In this document: positions 1-28,079 of the stretch, in pieces
Layout: the number at the start of each line of letters is the position of its first letter
How positions within the stretch are numbered: position 1 is the stretch's first letter
NCBI GenBank assembly: GCA_947044365.1
Contig: OX345645.1
Location: 687,356 to 751,355, forward strand
Direction of reading: 5' to 3'
Origin: Petrosia ficiformis
Taxonomy: Eukaryota > Porifera > Demospongiae > Haplosclerida > Petrosiidae
DNA length: 64,000 nt
Notes under the pieces: model-generated
What the model was told of the DNA's origin: nothing
The model's input: only the letters and a program-made list of their open reading frames with translations
The model's database searches: none
Translations under genes and position numbers: made by a program

Positions 1-735
1 GAGGGAGGAGGAGGGGAGAAAGTGGGAGGAGGAAGGGAGGGAAGGGGGAGGAAGAGGAGGAAGGAAGGGGGAGGAGGAAGGGGAAGAGAGAAATGTACGC
101 GATCATTTATGAGAGCTATCTCTACCGTGAGTAAATAATGTGATGAGACCTGATTTACGAAAACCATTTCCCTATTTTCACTCATATCTCAAAATTATTA
201 ATTACCCCATACACCTGGTTTTCGCAAATCTGGTCACATGTACATATATATACATTATATCAAGAAGTGTTTAGTGTGAAATACACACTGTACATTATTC
301 ACATATTATAATGTTGATACAATAGTTTGTCTCAGTTCAATGAATTATATTATATACATATACATGAGTCTGTATAGTACAATAAATCACATTGTTACTG
401 TTGATAGTTTAAGCCCCGCTCTAGACCCACTGACATGGGAAAATCAGCGAGGGGATTTAATAGGGCTTATACACAACTCCCAAATTGGCTTTAGATAAGT
501 CAGTTTGGTATTAAGAATTAGATAGCTAACTTTGTATGTCCCTGGAGTTGTCTCAGAATTGCTCTGCTATTCATATCAAAAACCTGTAGCAATGTAATAA
601 ACAGTGCATCTGATTATGTAGAAATAGTCAATTATAATTAATAGTTAATTAATTAACAAAATAATTAATAATTAATAAATTAATTAATAATTAATTAACA
701 AATTAATTAATAATTAATTAACTAAATTAACTTAC
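1..735. other. UTP15 intron or flank: purine tract, small inverted repeat, AT-rich repeat
   Basis: No exon was recognised here. It presumably lies in the intron after UTP15 exon 3. Positions 1-95 are a purine-rich (GGGAGGA) low-complexity tract. Positions 139-240 contain an inverted repeat around the core GATTTACGAAAACCA and its reverse complement TGGTTTTCGCAAATC, a small MITE-like hairpin. Positions 640-725 are a TTAATTAA-type simple repeat. Confidence 0.55.
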
Positions 736-1277
736 TCTTACAATACATTCTTCTCCACCTGCGACTAATAGTTGCCCATCATGACGATATCGTGCACAAC
801 TTGCTGTCTGTTTAAAACGTGATATTGTTTTCTTAATCTGATTTGTTGTGGAATTATACAGCTGTACCTATAAGGATTATGAATGGTATGGACATAGGCA
901 GTCGTGCAGAACATCGTCTAATAAATCTAGTGAATGTCCGGTAAATTGAACTGTATACAAAGTATACGAGGAGCAGGTCAAGAGCAGGTCAAAATGTCTG
1001 GCGGGGTATGTCAAGGAGAAATAATTTAGTACATTATACTAACTCTTGTTCCTGTTGTTACAGCATAATCATGAGGATGAGCTGGAGAGAAACTAATGCT
1101 AGTAACAGCTGCATATTCCTTCACAACTACTGGAGACTATGAAAATGAGAACAGCTGAATATCATAATTTATACATACAAGATATACCTGAAATTTCTCC
1201 CAAAATCTGATTTCTTTGTTATCTCTCTGACTAACAGATGGAAATTTCTTTATCTCAAGTTTTTTATATTTACTCAT
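736..1277 (-). CDS. UTP15: UTP15 (U3 snoRNP-associated WD40 protein), N-terminal exons, partial
   Basis: Three in-phase exons on the minus strand (1188-1277, 1044-1136, 736-867) encode 30, 31 and 44 residues. The start is the ATG at 1277; it gives MSKYKKLEIKKFPSV, resembling the short pre-WD40 leader of UTP15. The next exon (VVVKEYAAVTSISFSP) and the third (SRFKQTASCARYRHDGQLL, then LVAGGEE) match the first WD40 blades of animal UTP15. Donors are GTATAT, GTTAGT and GTAAGT, and all junctions are phase 0. The rest of the beta-propeller and the UTP15 C-terminal domain lie left of the window. Known role of the family: a t-UTP subunit of the small-subunit processome, needed for pre-rRNA transcription and 18S processing in the nucleolus. 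The gene lies downstream of VPS28 on the same strand, with only 180 bp between the VPS28 stop and this ATG. Confidence 0.92.
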
Positions 1278-1457
1278 GTTGACTGTATAAAGGCCACGTG
1301 TCATATGACCACACCCACTAGTAAACACACCTCGTACCTGGTACCTCTAATTTCATTAAAGTTTATTAATATTAATTAAACAATAATTGTGTATAATTAT
1401 GTGAAGGTATAGTAAAGATACAATATATATATGAAGCTAAACACACTTTTACAGACA

Positions 1458-2132
1458 CTAAGATTGTGAAAGAAAACGATTGAAATCGTTGTAAGCACTC
1501 TCAAAATCAAATAACATCTGGCGAGCTTGGTCTTCAGATAGTTCATCACTCGCCTGCATAGCAGAAAGTTCATCCAACCACTTCTTAACTTTCTTTTTAC
1601 CCTCAAAAGTCACAGAGAGAGCAGACATTCGACTCATTATTTCAAACAGCTCTTTGACGTCAGGATAGAGTTCATCCATAGCTTTGATATCAAGCCGTAA
1701 TCGATCCATGACAGTTATAAACAAAGAAACAATTTCAGCAATTGCTTTACTGACATTTCCACGATTGTCCCTCACAGTAATGGGTCTTCCGTCTTTAATC
1801 CGCTCCATTGCTGCTGGGCAGTGAAGCAGATACTTATGTGCAAAGCTCTCAATATCTGGGAATGTGTCTTTAATGAGCTTAAACGCTGCATTGAACTGAT
1901 CCAAGAGTATATTACAAGAGGAAGTATACTGATCAGGTGTGACAGCATCCTTGATGTATGCTTTCTCTAAAGCCTCTATGGTTTGTACCAGTGAGAAGAC
2001 ATTCGCCCTATTATCATACTCTTCACGTTGTCTAGCGTTATCATACAGTTTTATTTCTTCCTGGAGTTTAGGATTAGGTGGAACAGGTCTGTGTGTTACA
2101 GAAGATACGTTTGAAAAGACAGGAACTGCCAT
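1458..2132 (-). CDS. VPS28: VPS28, ESCRT-I subunit
   Basis: An intact intronless frame of 224 aa, close to the usual ~220 aa. The N-terminal part (HRPVPPNPKLQEEIKLYDNA, residues about 15-34) and the core (FDAAF-like FNAAFKLIKD; CPAAMERIKDGRPIT) are classic VPS28 N-terminal core sequence, and residues ~125-224 form the four-helix C-terminal domain (FITVMDRLRLDIKAMDELYP, then LFEIMSRM). The family bridges ESCRT-I to ESCRT-II in multivesicular-body sorting of ubiquitylated cargo on endosomes. The ATG at 2132 fits the conserved N-terminus. An AATAAA on the minus strand at about 1363-1368 lies roughly 90 bp past the stop. The gene is divergent from ThrRS (340 bp between start codons) and in tandem with UTP15. 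Lack of introns, beside multi-exon neighbours, could reflect intron loss or an ancient retrocopy; the frame shows no decay. Confidence 0.98.
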   Translation of the reverse strand: MAVPVFSNVSSVTHRPVPPNPKLQEEIKLYDNARQREEYDNRANVFSLVQTIEALEKAYIKDAVTPDQYTSSCNILLDQFNAAFKLIKDTFPDIESFAHKYLLHCPAAMERIKDGRPITVRDNRGNVSKAIAEIVSLFITVMDRLRLDIKAMDELYPDVKELFEIMSRMSALSVTFEGKKKVKKWLDELSAMQASDELSEDQARQMLFDFESAYNDFNRFLSQS

Positions 2133-2471
2133 TTCTTGTCAATGTCTCAATGATATCTGACGTAATTAATTTTGGATTTTACTTTTCTAAATCAACGTAC
2201 CCCATTGTGCATGCCATGTGGAGACACTGGAGTGCCCTGATGTATTGCATGCTTTAGAATATATATTGCATCAGACATTACACAAGTATGTTGTAAAGTT
2301 TGTAATATTATTATTATCATATTGTGTCTCAATATTATCAGTAGGTGTGTATATATAGTACACAGGTGAATGTTTACTGCATTGACTCGGTCTAACAGCT
2401 GTTTGGTTTCCTCGACTCTTAATTTGTATCGTTTTTGCTCACAACCTCTATTTGGATCATTGACAAGAAAA
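2133..2471. promoter_or_regulatory. Divergent intergenic region between VPS28 and ThrRS
   Basis: This 339-bp gap separates the start codons of two divergently transcribed housekeeping genes, so it should hold both promoters and both 5' UTRs. I see no convincing TATA box or named motif. It is otherwise ordinary AT-rich sequence. The assignment as a shared promoter is inferred from position only. Confidence 0.5.
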
Positions 2472-20147
<17,676 letters not shown>

Positions 20148-20277
20148 TGCATGCAGTTTCAATGTGCACATTAGGATTATAAAAAAAAGATCAATGAATA
20201 TTAAAAATTTCTTAATTCATTAATTTTATATATAATAATTAATTTTGTAATTATTGTTTCATTTGTGGGCGTGGTCA

Positions 20278-20283
20278 AATAAA
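20278..20283 (+). terminator. Candidate polyadenylation hexamer AATAAA for ThrRS
   Basis: This is the only canonical AATAAA between the ThrRS stop and the COMMD10 start, and it ends one base before the COMMD10 ATG. A variant ATTAAA at 20200-20205 is the alternative. Which one is used cannot be read from sequence. Confidence 0.4.
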
Positions 20284-20284
20284 G

Positions 20285-23200
20285 ATGTCTTCTGTAACAT
20301 TATTTCAAGCAAGTCCTAGGCAAGGAAATCGCACTTATATCTATCTTCAATGACCCTCGTACTATTTTCACAGTTTAAAGAAAGCAGCTGGTCTAATAAA
20401 TTCTGTTGATGGAGAGAAGTTTACTAAAGTATTAGCAAGAGTACTACAAAGGCTTCATATCAAGGTATGTATGGTTTGAGTGATCACGTGACTAAACTTT
20501 CTTCTTTGTAGGACGAACCAGTGTTTAGTGATGAAGAGTGTGCGAAACTTCAGATAGCTCTTGAACTTGAATCGCAAGAACTTGAGCTGGTATTAGAAAC
20601 TACTTCCTTTATTCTGCAACAGGTAATTAATTATGTGGGTGGAGTTTGGAATTAATAACGATTTTTTAATTAGTATTTTATTACAAAGCTCATTTGTTTC
20701 GTAGGCTGCATACCACCTGGCCAAACCACCTCTACTACGCAAACAACTACAAGAAATCGGTCTAGCTGAAGACAAGGTCTATCAATATTCCCTGTTAAAA
20801 AAAAATTAATTACATACATGTGTATATGCATAGGCTAGTCTATTTGGTCAAGTTTGGGGGACACAAGGAAAAGTTGTTGTGGAGAAACTGAGATCTCGTC
20901 AGTTTTATCCAACACAGGTGATTGTCATGTGATACAAACTTTGTCCATGTCACATGTTTGTCACCTGACTTTGTAGTTGCAAGATGTTAAATGGAGATTA
21001 AATTTACAAATGGCACAATCATCATGCAGTCGTCTCAAGCAGCCAAACGCATTATTTGAATTCAAAGTGACTTCTGGAGAGGTAAGTTACTATAACCTGT
21101 TCCACAAACAGGAATTATATTTCATTTTGAAACCAAAGAAATGAAATATTTCTCATACCTTATAACTAAATAACTCCACAAATGATTGTATTCAAATGCT
21201 CATTAAAATGTTGAGTGTCCATGCTATTTAGAGTGGTGGTCACATGATAATTACATTGTTGATTACCTAGTATATTATGTGTTTCCTATATATGTAATAT
21301 CTGAGAGGTGGTTAATTTATGACCGATGTGGACAGAACACTGTGTTAGAGCAGTAGAAAGGGGTAGACGGGGGGGTTACTTACTAAACATTAACTACTAC
21401 ATTCAGTGTTTCCCCCGAAGGGTGGTACCACAGCACTCCCAACCCTTTAGTATTGCTCCCCATTCTTTAATTTAAAAGTTTATTTTGAAAAACATTATTT
21501 TACAACACTAATTGAACAATGTTGACCAAACATCATGTACCACTGATGCACTCCTCCACCCTTAATATTTATCCTGGGGGAAACACTGTAGATTGAAACA
21601 GTATGGCAATATTAATGGACTAGTAACACATATCAAATAATGTAGGATATAGTTTGAGCTAAATGGACATTCTTTGACAAATTAATGAATGATGCTACTT
21701 AGTTGAGCACATTCCTAATGACACTCTTTGTGATAAGTGATAGCATTTTTGATATTCTCTAGTAGTAAAACTAACTAACTACATTACTTTCTGATGATAA
21801 ATGGATATATGTATGTTGTTTCATGGCCATAGTAATTATTACTTTACATTATCACATTACAAAACTAATTAGTACATGCTTGTTTTAACAAAATGTGTTT
21901 TATTTTTTAATAATTATATCAGATTTTTTGATAAGCTCATATGGTGCACCATTGGTCCAAAGAGCTTCTTATTTGGCACTGCACAGTTCTCTCTTTGGGC
22001 CAGTTGGCACAGTTAAATATGATTATATTGTCACTAACAGCATTAACTCTTTGTTAATTGGCTCAAGATGTATTCCCAATGGCACACACACTAACCATTG
22101 TTGAGGCAATTTGGCCCATGCTTCAAACATATCAAAAAATTCAGAATAGTGTTATAATATTGCTGATATAAAGTGTTGTGTAGTATCAGGTTTCACACAC
22201 ATGCACATTACACAGCTATTCCTTCATTCAGTAATATAATATATTTTAAAGATAAACAAAATTGAAGAACAATTATTATAATGTTATTTTATAAGCCTAG
22301 CAGTTTCAATAATATTAGTCATCATAATCTTAATAATGTTTGTATTTTCTTCTTTACAGTGATTTTAGAGTGGGATGATATAATTGATAACTGTTAAATA
22401 CACTGTATAAATATTAATACACTCACACAATCTAGAATTTGGGACTCTATCCCTCAGGCCATCTCTAATTGGTGACTCTTAAGTACACTTTCAACTCTTA
22501 ATCAGATATGTTTTGAAGCATGGGCAAAATTGGCTCAGCAATGGTTAGTGTGTGCGCCATTGGGAATACATCTTGAGCCAATAAACAAAGAGTTAATGCT
22601 GTTAGTGACAATATAATCATAATTAACTGTGCCATCTGGCCCAAAGAGAGAATTGCGCAGTGCCAAATAAGAAGCTCTTTCGGCCAATGGTGTGCCATAT
22701 GAGCTTATTCGAAACACTGCTCTAAATATTAATATTCATATATACAATCTAGAATTTGGTACTTTAGCATTATATGGTATAAAGGTAATTCACCATGTCA
22801 TCACAATAATATAGACAAGTTTAGTTTGGAAGGAGCAGCAAATGTAATTACTGTAACTATACAATGATTACTTTTTAAAATTTAATTATCATTATACAAT
22901 TATTGTAATTTGGCAGGAAGAGGAAAAAATTCGTATTGATTTCACTCATTCGGAACTATTTAATTTTTATGAAAAGGTATGCATTAATTAAATTTATTGT
23001 ATGCCTACACTGTTATGATATGAACCACTGTTGATGGTCAATTTACAACTATTTCTAGGCAACCACACCAACTTATTTCAATGAGATAGAATTACCGCTA
23101 ATTGTTAATTAGATTGTTTTATGTGTATGCATATGCGCATATGTATGTTGTATGTATGTTGTATGTATGTGTATATATGTATGTGAGTATGTCAGTATGT

Positions 23201-23506
23201 ACATGTATATGTATGTATGTATGTATGTATGCATGTATGTAAGTATGTATGCATGTATGTATGCATGTATGTATGTATGTACATAACTACGTATAATTTA
23301 TATATATATGTATGTATGTTTGTATTTGTGTATATGTATGCATGTATGTGTGTATGTATATGTATATGTATGTGTGTATGTACATATACGTGTATATGTA
23401 TGTATGTATGCATGCATGTACATGTATGTATATATGTACGTAACTACGAAGATATATATATATATGTGTGTGTGTGTGTAATTATGTATGATTGTATTTG
23501 TGTATG

Positions 23507-23546
<40 letters not shown>

Positions 23547-23740
23547 TGTATGTATGTATGCATGTAATTATGTATGTATGTATGCGTGTAATTATGTATG
23601 TATGTATGTATGTATGTATGTATGTATCTGTGTATGTGTATATATATGTATGTACTTATGTGTATGTATGTCAAATAAATAGTCTTATCTTTTCTTTGTA
23701 GTTAGAAGCCATTCAGGAACAATTGGATTCTCTTAGCTAG
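20285..23740 (+). CDS. COMMD10: COMMD10, COMM-domain protein, 8 coding exons
   Basis: Exons: 20285-20319, 20374-20464, 20512-20622, 20705-20776, 20834-20917, 20977-21081, 22917-22976, 23702-23740. They total 198 aa (human about 202). The helical N-terminal part reads [17 protein letters not shown] and RVLQRLHIK, then [16 protein letters not shown]. The C-terminal COMM domain (~130-198) has the conserved [13 protein letters not shown] stretch and ends [18 protein letters not shown], as in vertebrate COMMD10. COMMD proteins form the Commander/CCC complex in endosomal recycling and modulate NF-kB. Exon 1 ends AG|GCAAGG, so intron 1 is GC-AG; this is needed to give ASPSLKKA, matching the family. 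All other introns are GT-AG. Intron 6 holds a TIR element and intron 7 a GTAT array. AATAAA occurs at 24170-24175, about 430 bp after the stop. It begins 137 bp downstream of ThrRS on the same strand. Confidence 0.96.
21925..22725. mobile_element. TIR element with ~205-bp arms, COMMD10 intron 6
   Basis: The left arm (about 21929-22135) begins ATAAGCTCATATGGTGCACC and contains GCACTGCACAGTTCTCTCTT and TTGGCTCAAGATGTATTCCC. The right arm (about 22500-22720) is its reverse complement, ending GTGTGCCATATGAGCTTATT. The ~365-bp interior has no ORF. Arm fragments of the family occur at 43280-43600 and 62820-63080. Confidence 0.8.
23115..23690. repeat. GTAT/AT microsatellite, COMMD10 intron 7
   Basis: Nearly 600 bp of (GTAT)n, ATAT and GTGT repeats run up to the exon 8 acceptor. 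ORFs here are artefacts. Confidence 0.9.
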
Positions 23741-24450
23741 TCATATAGTTAGTTATGTATTCATAGGTCACTTCACACAACTTCATGTTTAGTAATGTGT
23801 GTTTGTATGTTCATGTATGTTTGTATCAAATTGGGAAAATGCTTTTATGAAACTCTAGTATGTGTAAAGTTATATGATGTGTTTATAATTATTATTAATA
23901 ATATTATAATGTATTGTAATATATGATAAAGTATGTGTTTGTGAAAACAAACTGTTGAGAGTTGAAAATAATTGTGTTTATATTCTCAAAGTTGAAACTT
24001 GTTTGTTATATATATTATATCATTGTAAACTGAAAATCAATTATGTATATAATTATATATACTAATACAATTATGTATATAATTAATGTATGTTTATATA
24101 TTATATATACAATGTTTTAAACCATCTCGCCATCCTGAAAGTGTAATCATCATCTTGTTGTTTTCTAATAATAAAACTCGAGGAATGAAAAACATTGTTG
24201 TTAATTCTAACATTATGAAGTTAAAATCTAACAATAAAATAACAATTATATAAATTATATATATATATATATAATATAGTTATATATTCTAATTATTATA
24301 TATATATATAATAATCACTTTATGTATAATAAATACAACATTGGTTTCCCACATAAGTTGAAAGACTGCAGTCTTCTATATTCGTGTGTGTATATGTGTG
24401 GTTTGTTGTTCCCATCAAAAAGTCCCAGATTGATAGGCACTCTTTATTTA

Positions 24451-24607
24451 AGGAGGCAGTGTGGCGTAGTGGTTATAGCTTGGGCCTCTTGATCGAATGG
24501 CCAGTGGTTCTGGTTCTGCTCTTGGCATGTTGTTTCCTGGAAGGATAGTGTTTGTCTTTCTGTAGACTTCATCAGTTTATAAACACCATCAGGATGGTTA
24601 ATCCTAC
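24451..24607 (+). mobile_element. tRNA-derived SINE, family A, copy 1
   Basis: Begins AGGAGGCAGTGTGGCGTAGT, then GGTTATAGC (A-box region), GATCGAATGGCCAGTGGTTC (B-box region), body GTTGTTTCCTGGAAGGATAG and tail near ATGGTTAATCCTACA. Related copies lie at 40150-40280, 41391-41640 and 57786-57942. Confidence 0.75.
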
Positions 24608-25439
24608 ATAACTTCACTTCTACTCATAAATATGTAGTTATGTATGCATGTATATATATTGTAATTTACTTGCTTGTCTATAATTGTATATACAGACATA
24701 TCACATTGTACAGCTCACTATCGGGGGTCCTGCATTCAAATAGGATGGGATGTATTTTTAAAGATGCTAGTAAATTTGTAATATTCTATTCTTTCATTTC
24801 CTAGTTCCTCAACTCTGATAATAAACTAAAAGATAATGATGTATACATATATTATGTACAGTATCATGTTCACTATTGCACATATAGTAAGTTTCTCATG
24901 AGGAACTAGGAGATGAAATAACACTAGATATTACAAATCTCTTTAACGCATCCATATCTATCTATCTATCTATTTGGATTGCAGGATAATGTGTACAAAT
25001 GTATGACATACATATTTGTGATGTCTATGGTAACACAGGTTGTTTTCATGGTGTAGAGATACATTTTGGAACTAAGCCAAGTGCCTAGATCAACATTATT
25101 ATTACTTCACTATATAATATTGTAGTTCTGTTACACCTGATATTGGAACAAGATTGAACTATTAATTAATTCGTCCAACTGCCTAGAATAGGAAATCGCT
25201 TTAAAATTAATTAACTGGAAAAAAAACATACATACATACATACATACATTGAATACTAAATTACTCAAGTCTCATAGCATGATGATCAATTTAGTCAACA
25301 TCATATCTACATGGTTACTATTGTCTTCACTCTCGAGACAAACTTTATTTATTTGTCTAAATTTTATATATGTTGTGTGTAGAAACCATTATATGTTTGC
25401 TACTTTACTACTGAGGTAAAGTTCAATCAAATTTTACAT

Positions 25440-25750
25440 TACCATCATAGATACACAATTGAGCTAATTAGTATCAGGTGCATGTGTGTTGTGTGTCAGA
25501 GAGTTACTACACTCCATCATAGATACACAATTGAGCTAATTAGTATCAGGTGCATGTGTGTTGTATGCAATATATTTATATTGTATAATTACTGTTACTA
25601 CACTCCTTTAATTAAATTTAATATCATCATTATACAACTCAGTTAATTAGTATCGGATGCATGTATGTTGTGTGTCAGAGAGTTACTACACTCCTTTTAA
25701 TATCATCATTATACAACTCAGTTAATTAGTATCGGATGCATGTATTTCAG
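25440..25750. repeat. Tandem repeat with GAGCTAATTAGTATCAGGTG
   Basis: Four units of about 70-115 bp contain ATACACAATTGAGCTAATTA or its diverged form, then GCATGTGTGTTGTGTGTCAG and AGAGTTACTACACTCC. Confidence 0.8.
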
Positions 25751-26139
25751 AGTATTTATTTACTATACTGAGTAGACTCCCAACTCTCCTGAATCAAAAT
25801 TAAATAATATTTTATATTATGCATTCTCATCATTGTGTTGTACCACGTACTATTGTATGTCACATTTACATTGTGCTTGAGGCTAATAACATAATTATTT
25901 ACAATCAAATTTGTACAAATTTTATAACACAGATTGTTATGACTATTTATTATCTTATAAAGGCAAAGATAATTATCACTTTTCTTTTGATCTTCCATAT
26001 AAAGTATGTATATAATAAAATCTTACCCATGCTAATCAATTATATACTACATAATTATATCCACTAGTATGATTATGGTGTATATGCTATATACTGCTCC
26101 ATTATGACACCCAATTAATCTGAGTCAGGTTGTTATGTA

Positions 26140-26300
26140 TACATCAGTGTTCTGCCCACACTGGTTTGGAAATAACCACCACTCAGCATGAATTAACCAC
26201 CACTCAGATAAGTTAACCACCTCTCATATATAGGCTATTGAGTATATACTGGCACTAAAATTAATGCAAGTTAGAATCCTCTAAATATCCTGGACAGAGT
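26140..26300 (+). mobile_element. MITE with CAGTGTTCTGCCCA termini, copy 2
   Basis: ATCAGTGTTCTGCCCACACT at the left pairs with TGGACAGAGTACTGAT at the right. The interior has AACCACCACTCAGCATGAAT. It lies 120 bp past the 3' end of the LEM-Ubl-BTB gene. Confidence 0.65.
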
Positions 26301-26374
26301 ACTGATTATAAATTTATAATTATGAAGAATTTCTACAATCTGTTAATAACACAACACAACCCAATATCAGATAT

Positions 26375-26380
26375 TTTATT
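26375..26380 (-). terminator. Polyadenylation hexamer of the LEM-Ubl-BTB gene
   Basis: TTTATT on the plus strand (AATAAA on minus) lies about 40 bp past the stop codon at 26420. Confidence 0.5.
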
Positions 26381-26419
26381 AACAAGTGATGAGCCATCAT
26401 GTCCTCTTTCTTCTTTCTT

Positions 26420-27972
26420 TCAATGTTTAATAAAACTTGAAATTAATTCCCGAAGAGCTGGACAGTCAAACTGTGAAACATAATCACTAAGAATAGGCAT
26501 GGTTGATGAATCTGTTTGTAGTGTGCTGTGTAACTGGTATAAACAGGTTTCTAATAGTAGTGGGACCTGGTAATATTGTGCCAATACAACACATGAAGCT
26601 AATATCAATGCCGGGTTTTCTAAAGAGAAGAAATATGAGAGAGAGAGAGAGCAGTTTCATAGTTGACCTGGGACCCCACACCCCCCCTCAAGTCAAGTAT
26701 AGTCAAAATCATATATAATAGTAGTGGGATGGCCCATTCCTAACTCCCACCCCCTACAACCAAAACCCATTTATGAAACCCTGGAGTAATTTAGAGCCGA
26801 ACAGACAAGGACACACACACACACAGTATGTGTTCGTCTGACTGTACTTTGAGAAGATGAAAAATCAGGTAGAGTTCCAGAGTAGAGAAAACCAATAAAT
26901 AATTTCCATGGAGTAGAAGGAACATCATATACATGTACAATATGTTGTATATGAGACTGTAGTAAGACACGAGTTTTCTTTGCAGTGCTAACAGGAAAAG
27001 AAAATGGGAGGAGCTTGTCCAGACCGATACCGAGGTTAAGATGAGAAATAGAAAGAGAAGGATTAGAACGAAGCATAAAATATGTGAACAGATATGGTGA
27101 AGGTAGTGGGTTGGCTACTAGTACTATGTTGATAAATACATTTGGAGTGATATTCTGAAGACCAAGAGTAACCTAGAGGATGGGATGGAGAGAGGAATAA
27201 GGAAACCATGAATGGAAACAAGAGGAATAAGGAGAGAGGAATAAGGAAACCATGAATGGAGACGAGACACAGTTCTATAAATAGAAACTGTTCCCAACTA
27301 ATTAGTGTTGTTTTAGTATGAGAATACTGACCACTTTTAGTTATAGTATGTCTAGTTTATCACAATTTAGTTACAGTTATATAACTAAAATAATATTAGG
27401 CTTACTAAAAGGGTTTTAGTTTTAGTTAACTAACTAAAATTGTCCATTATTGGCCAATTTCATTTTAGTTAAATAAGAGAAGTTAATTAGGAAGAAACCC
27501 TCCTAACGGCAAGGGTCGTATTGTTTCCTAGAAAGAAGGTGTCTGTATTTCTGTGTATTTCATTGCTAATTTAGTTAGCTAAAGTCACAATGCCTCACTA
27601 AAAGGGCTATAGTTAACTAAAACAACACTATCACCATTCAATAGAAAACTGCACCCACACGTACACTTAAACTGTCTAGCTGGTATGATGTAATGCAGTG
27701 TACAGTTAGAACTAGTATTTACACAAAGAAACCAAATGAAGGGCTGTTCAGAGAAACCATTCAATACAAACTTGTACCCCACCCTTAGAGCTAATTTCCT
27801 ATATAATGTTATGATAATTATAATGTTATATGTATGTGTTATGATATAATGAATGATATATTGAATGATATAATAGTGTGTACAGTAACTTGTGTGCATT
27901 TAGTTAATGACATGTTTGGTATTTAAAGAATGTTCAATGAAGTGCTACACACCTGCACAAATCTTAAACCCT

Positions 27973-28004
<32 letters not shown>

Positions 28005-28045
28005 TGTATGTATGTATGTATGTACAATGTATGTATGTATATATG

Positions 28046-28079
<34 letters not shown>

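Larger units (their letters stand above)
23741..26419. other. Intergenic: COMMD10 3' end to the LEM-Ubl-BTB gene 3' end
   Basis: Convergent gene ends. It contains the COMMD10 3' UTR with AATAAA at 24170, AT-rich tracts (24000-24320), a tRNA-derived SINE (24451-24607), a tandem repeat at 25440-25750 and a MITE at 26140-26300. No coding exon was recognised. Confidence 0.6.

Noticed and set aside
27585..27899. A 104-aa minus-strand ORF considered as an exon between the ubiquitin-like and BTB exons
   Set aside because: The ubiquitin-like fold continues directly from 28769 into 27172, and part of the ORF lies in a TTAGTTAAC repeat.
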